From assembly GCF_000512695.2 (NCBI RefSeq), contig NZ_AZRW02000051.1, forward strand, positions 1-41,097: DNA of 41,097 bases. Direction: 5' to 3'. Positions 40,951 through 41,097 of this stretch are shown in pieces; position 1 is the stretch's first letter, and each line of letters begins with the position of its first letter. The DNA comes from Pseudomonas sp. QTF5. GTDB lineage: Bacteria; Pseudomonadota; Gammaproteobacteria; Pseudomonadales; Pseudomonadaceae. The notes below the pieces were generated by a model that saw only the letters and a program-made list of their open reading frames with translations, did not search any database and was not told the DNA's origin. Position numbers and translations under genes: made by a program.

Positions 40951-41052
40951 GTAGGAGCGAGCGGTGCGGCGATCCGACTTGCCCGCGAAAGCGACCTGAC
41001 AGCCAACCAATCTCTTGCGGATATACGCGGTTCAACTGTGGGAGCGGGCTTG
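40951..41052. repeat. REP pair with internal insert, right copy truncated
   Basis: The left copy reads GTAGGAGCGAG then CGGTGCGGCGATCCGA before CTTGCCCGCG. The right copy GTGGGAGCGGGCTTG stops at 41052, where unrelated sequence begins. Confidence 0.7.
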
Positions 41053-41097
41053 ATCTGGTCCAGTAATTTTGGACATTATTTTCGGTTCTCACGCCGC
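41051..41097. mobile_element. Possible insertion sequence end
   Basis: The REP is broken exactly where TGATCTGGTCCAGTAATTTT begins, continuing GGACATTATTTTC. A terminal TG and the TTTTGGACA segment resemble IS3-family ends as I remember them. Only 47 bases are available, so identity is uncertain. Confidence 0.35.

Noticed and set aside
4372..41052. Recurrent palindromes as a CRISPR array
   Set aside because: They are dispersed, inverted in pairs and located after genes, and match Pseudomonas REP sequences; no cas genes or regular spacers.

Overview
The window reads as chromosomal DNA of a Pseudomonas of the fluorescens group. It is GC-rich, with uninterrupted GC-biased genes. The gene order bauC/mmsA-bauA-bauR, ABC purine transporter, 8-oxoguanine deaminase, 2OG-oxygenase, adenine deaminase is recalled from the PA0130-PA0148 region of P. 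aeruginosa. Copper genes are followed by RIO kinase and then a thiolase/FabG pair, recalled from the PA4778-PA4786 region. About fourteen intergenic places carry the Pseudomonas REP palindrome (core GTGGGAGCGGGCTTGCTCGC), and a second GATCGCAGCCTTCG-type palindrome follows several genes. All family and synteny statements come from reading and memory; no database search was run.

Layout: 1-398, non-coding degenerate repeats. 399-4366, beta-alanine / malonate-semialdehyde catabolism (mmsA/bauC, bauA) with a divergent LysR regulator. 4580-5819, TetR regulator and YigZ/IMPACT protein. 5931-6441, a non-coding block with three perfect DnaA boxes, a duplicated module and a sigma-54-type promoter. 6442-16304, a purine scavenging island: ABC ATPase, two permeases, SDR, 8-oxoguanine deaminase, BMP-type binding protein, 2OG-Fe(II) oxygenase and adenine deaminase, with a decayed gene and an orphan MerR-type operator at 10160-10374. 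16526-22720, an MFS transporter, ArsR and LysR regulators, a quinone oxidoreductase, a 56-residue protein and a Bcr/CflA exporter. 22828-26609, copper homeostasis (copZ, secreted protein, copA, cueR) with two CueR operators. 26563-27037, a broken MFS gene. 27264-30548, RIO kinase and a chemoreceptor behind a FliA-type promoter. 30683-34441, thiolase, high-molecular-weight FabG and MaoC hydratase. 34631-40932, a Flp/Tad pilus locus: flp and a receiver protein leftward; cpaB, tadZ, tadA, tadB and tadC rightward. The window ends in a REP that is cut off by what looks like an insertion sequence end.

How the genes fit together: the left third looks like a nitrogen-scavenging region. Purines and nucleosides would be captured by the BMP protein, imported by the ABC transporter and deaminated by the 8-oxoguanine and adenine deaminases; beta-alanine is transaminated by BauA and oxidised to acetyl-CoA by MmsA/BauC. 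Sequences with exact sigma-54 spacing (GG-N10-GC) lie before bauA, the ABC operon and the BMP gene, which suggests common nitrogen control.

The most unusual points are the DnaA-box module abutting a sigma-54 promoter, the Tad operon that lacks its secretin gene and stops after tadC, a chemoreceptor whose amino-acid binding motif has lost its Asp, and a REP variant carrying the same 15-base internal insert at separate loci.
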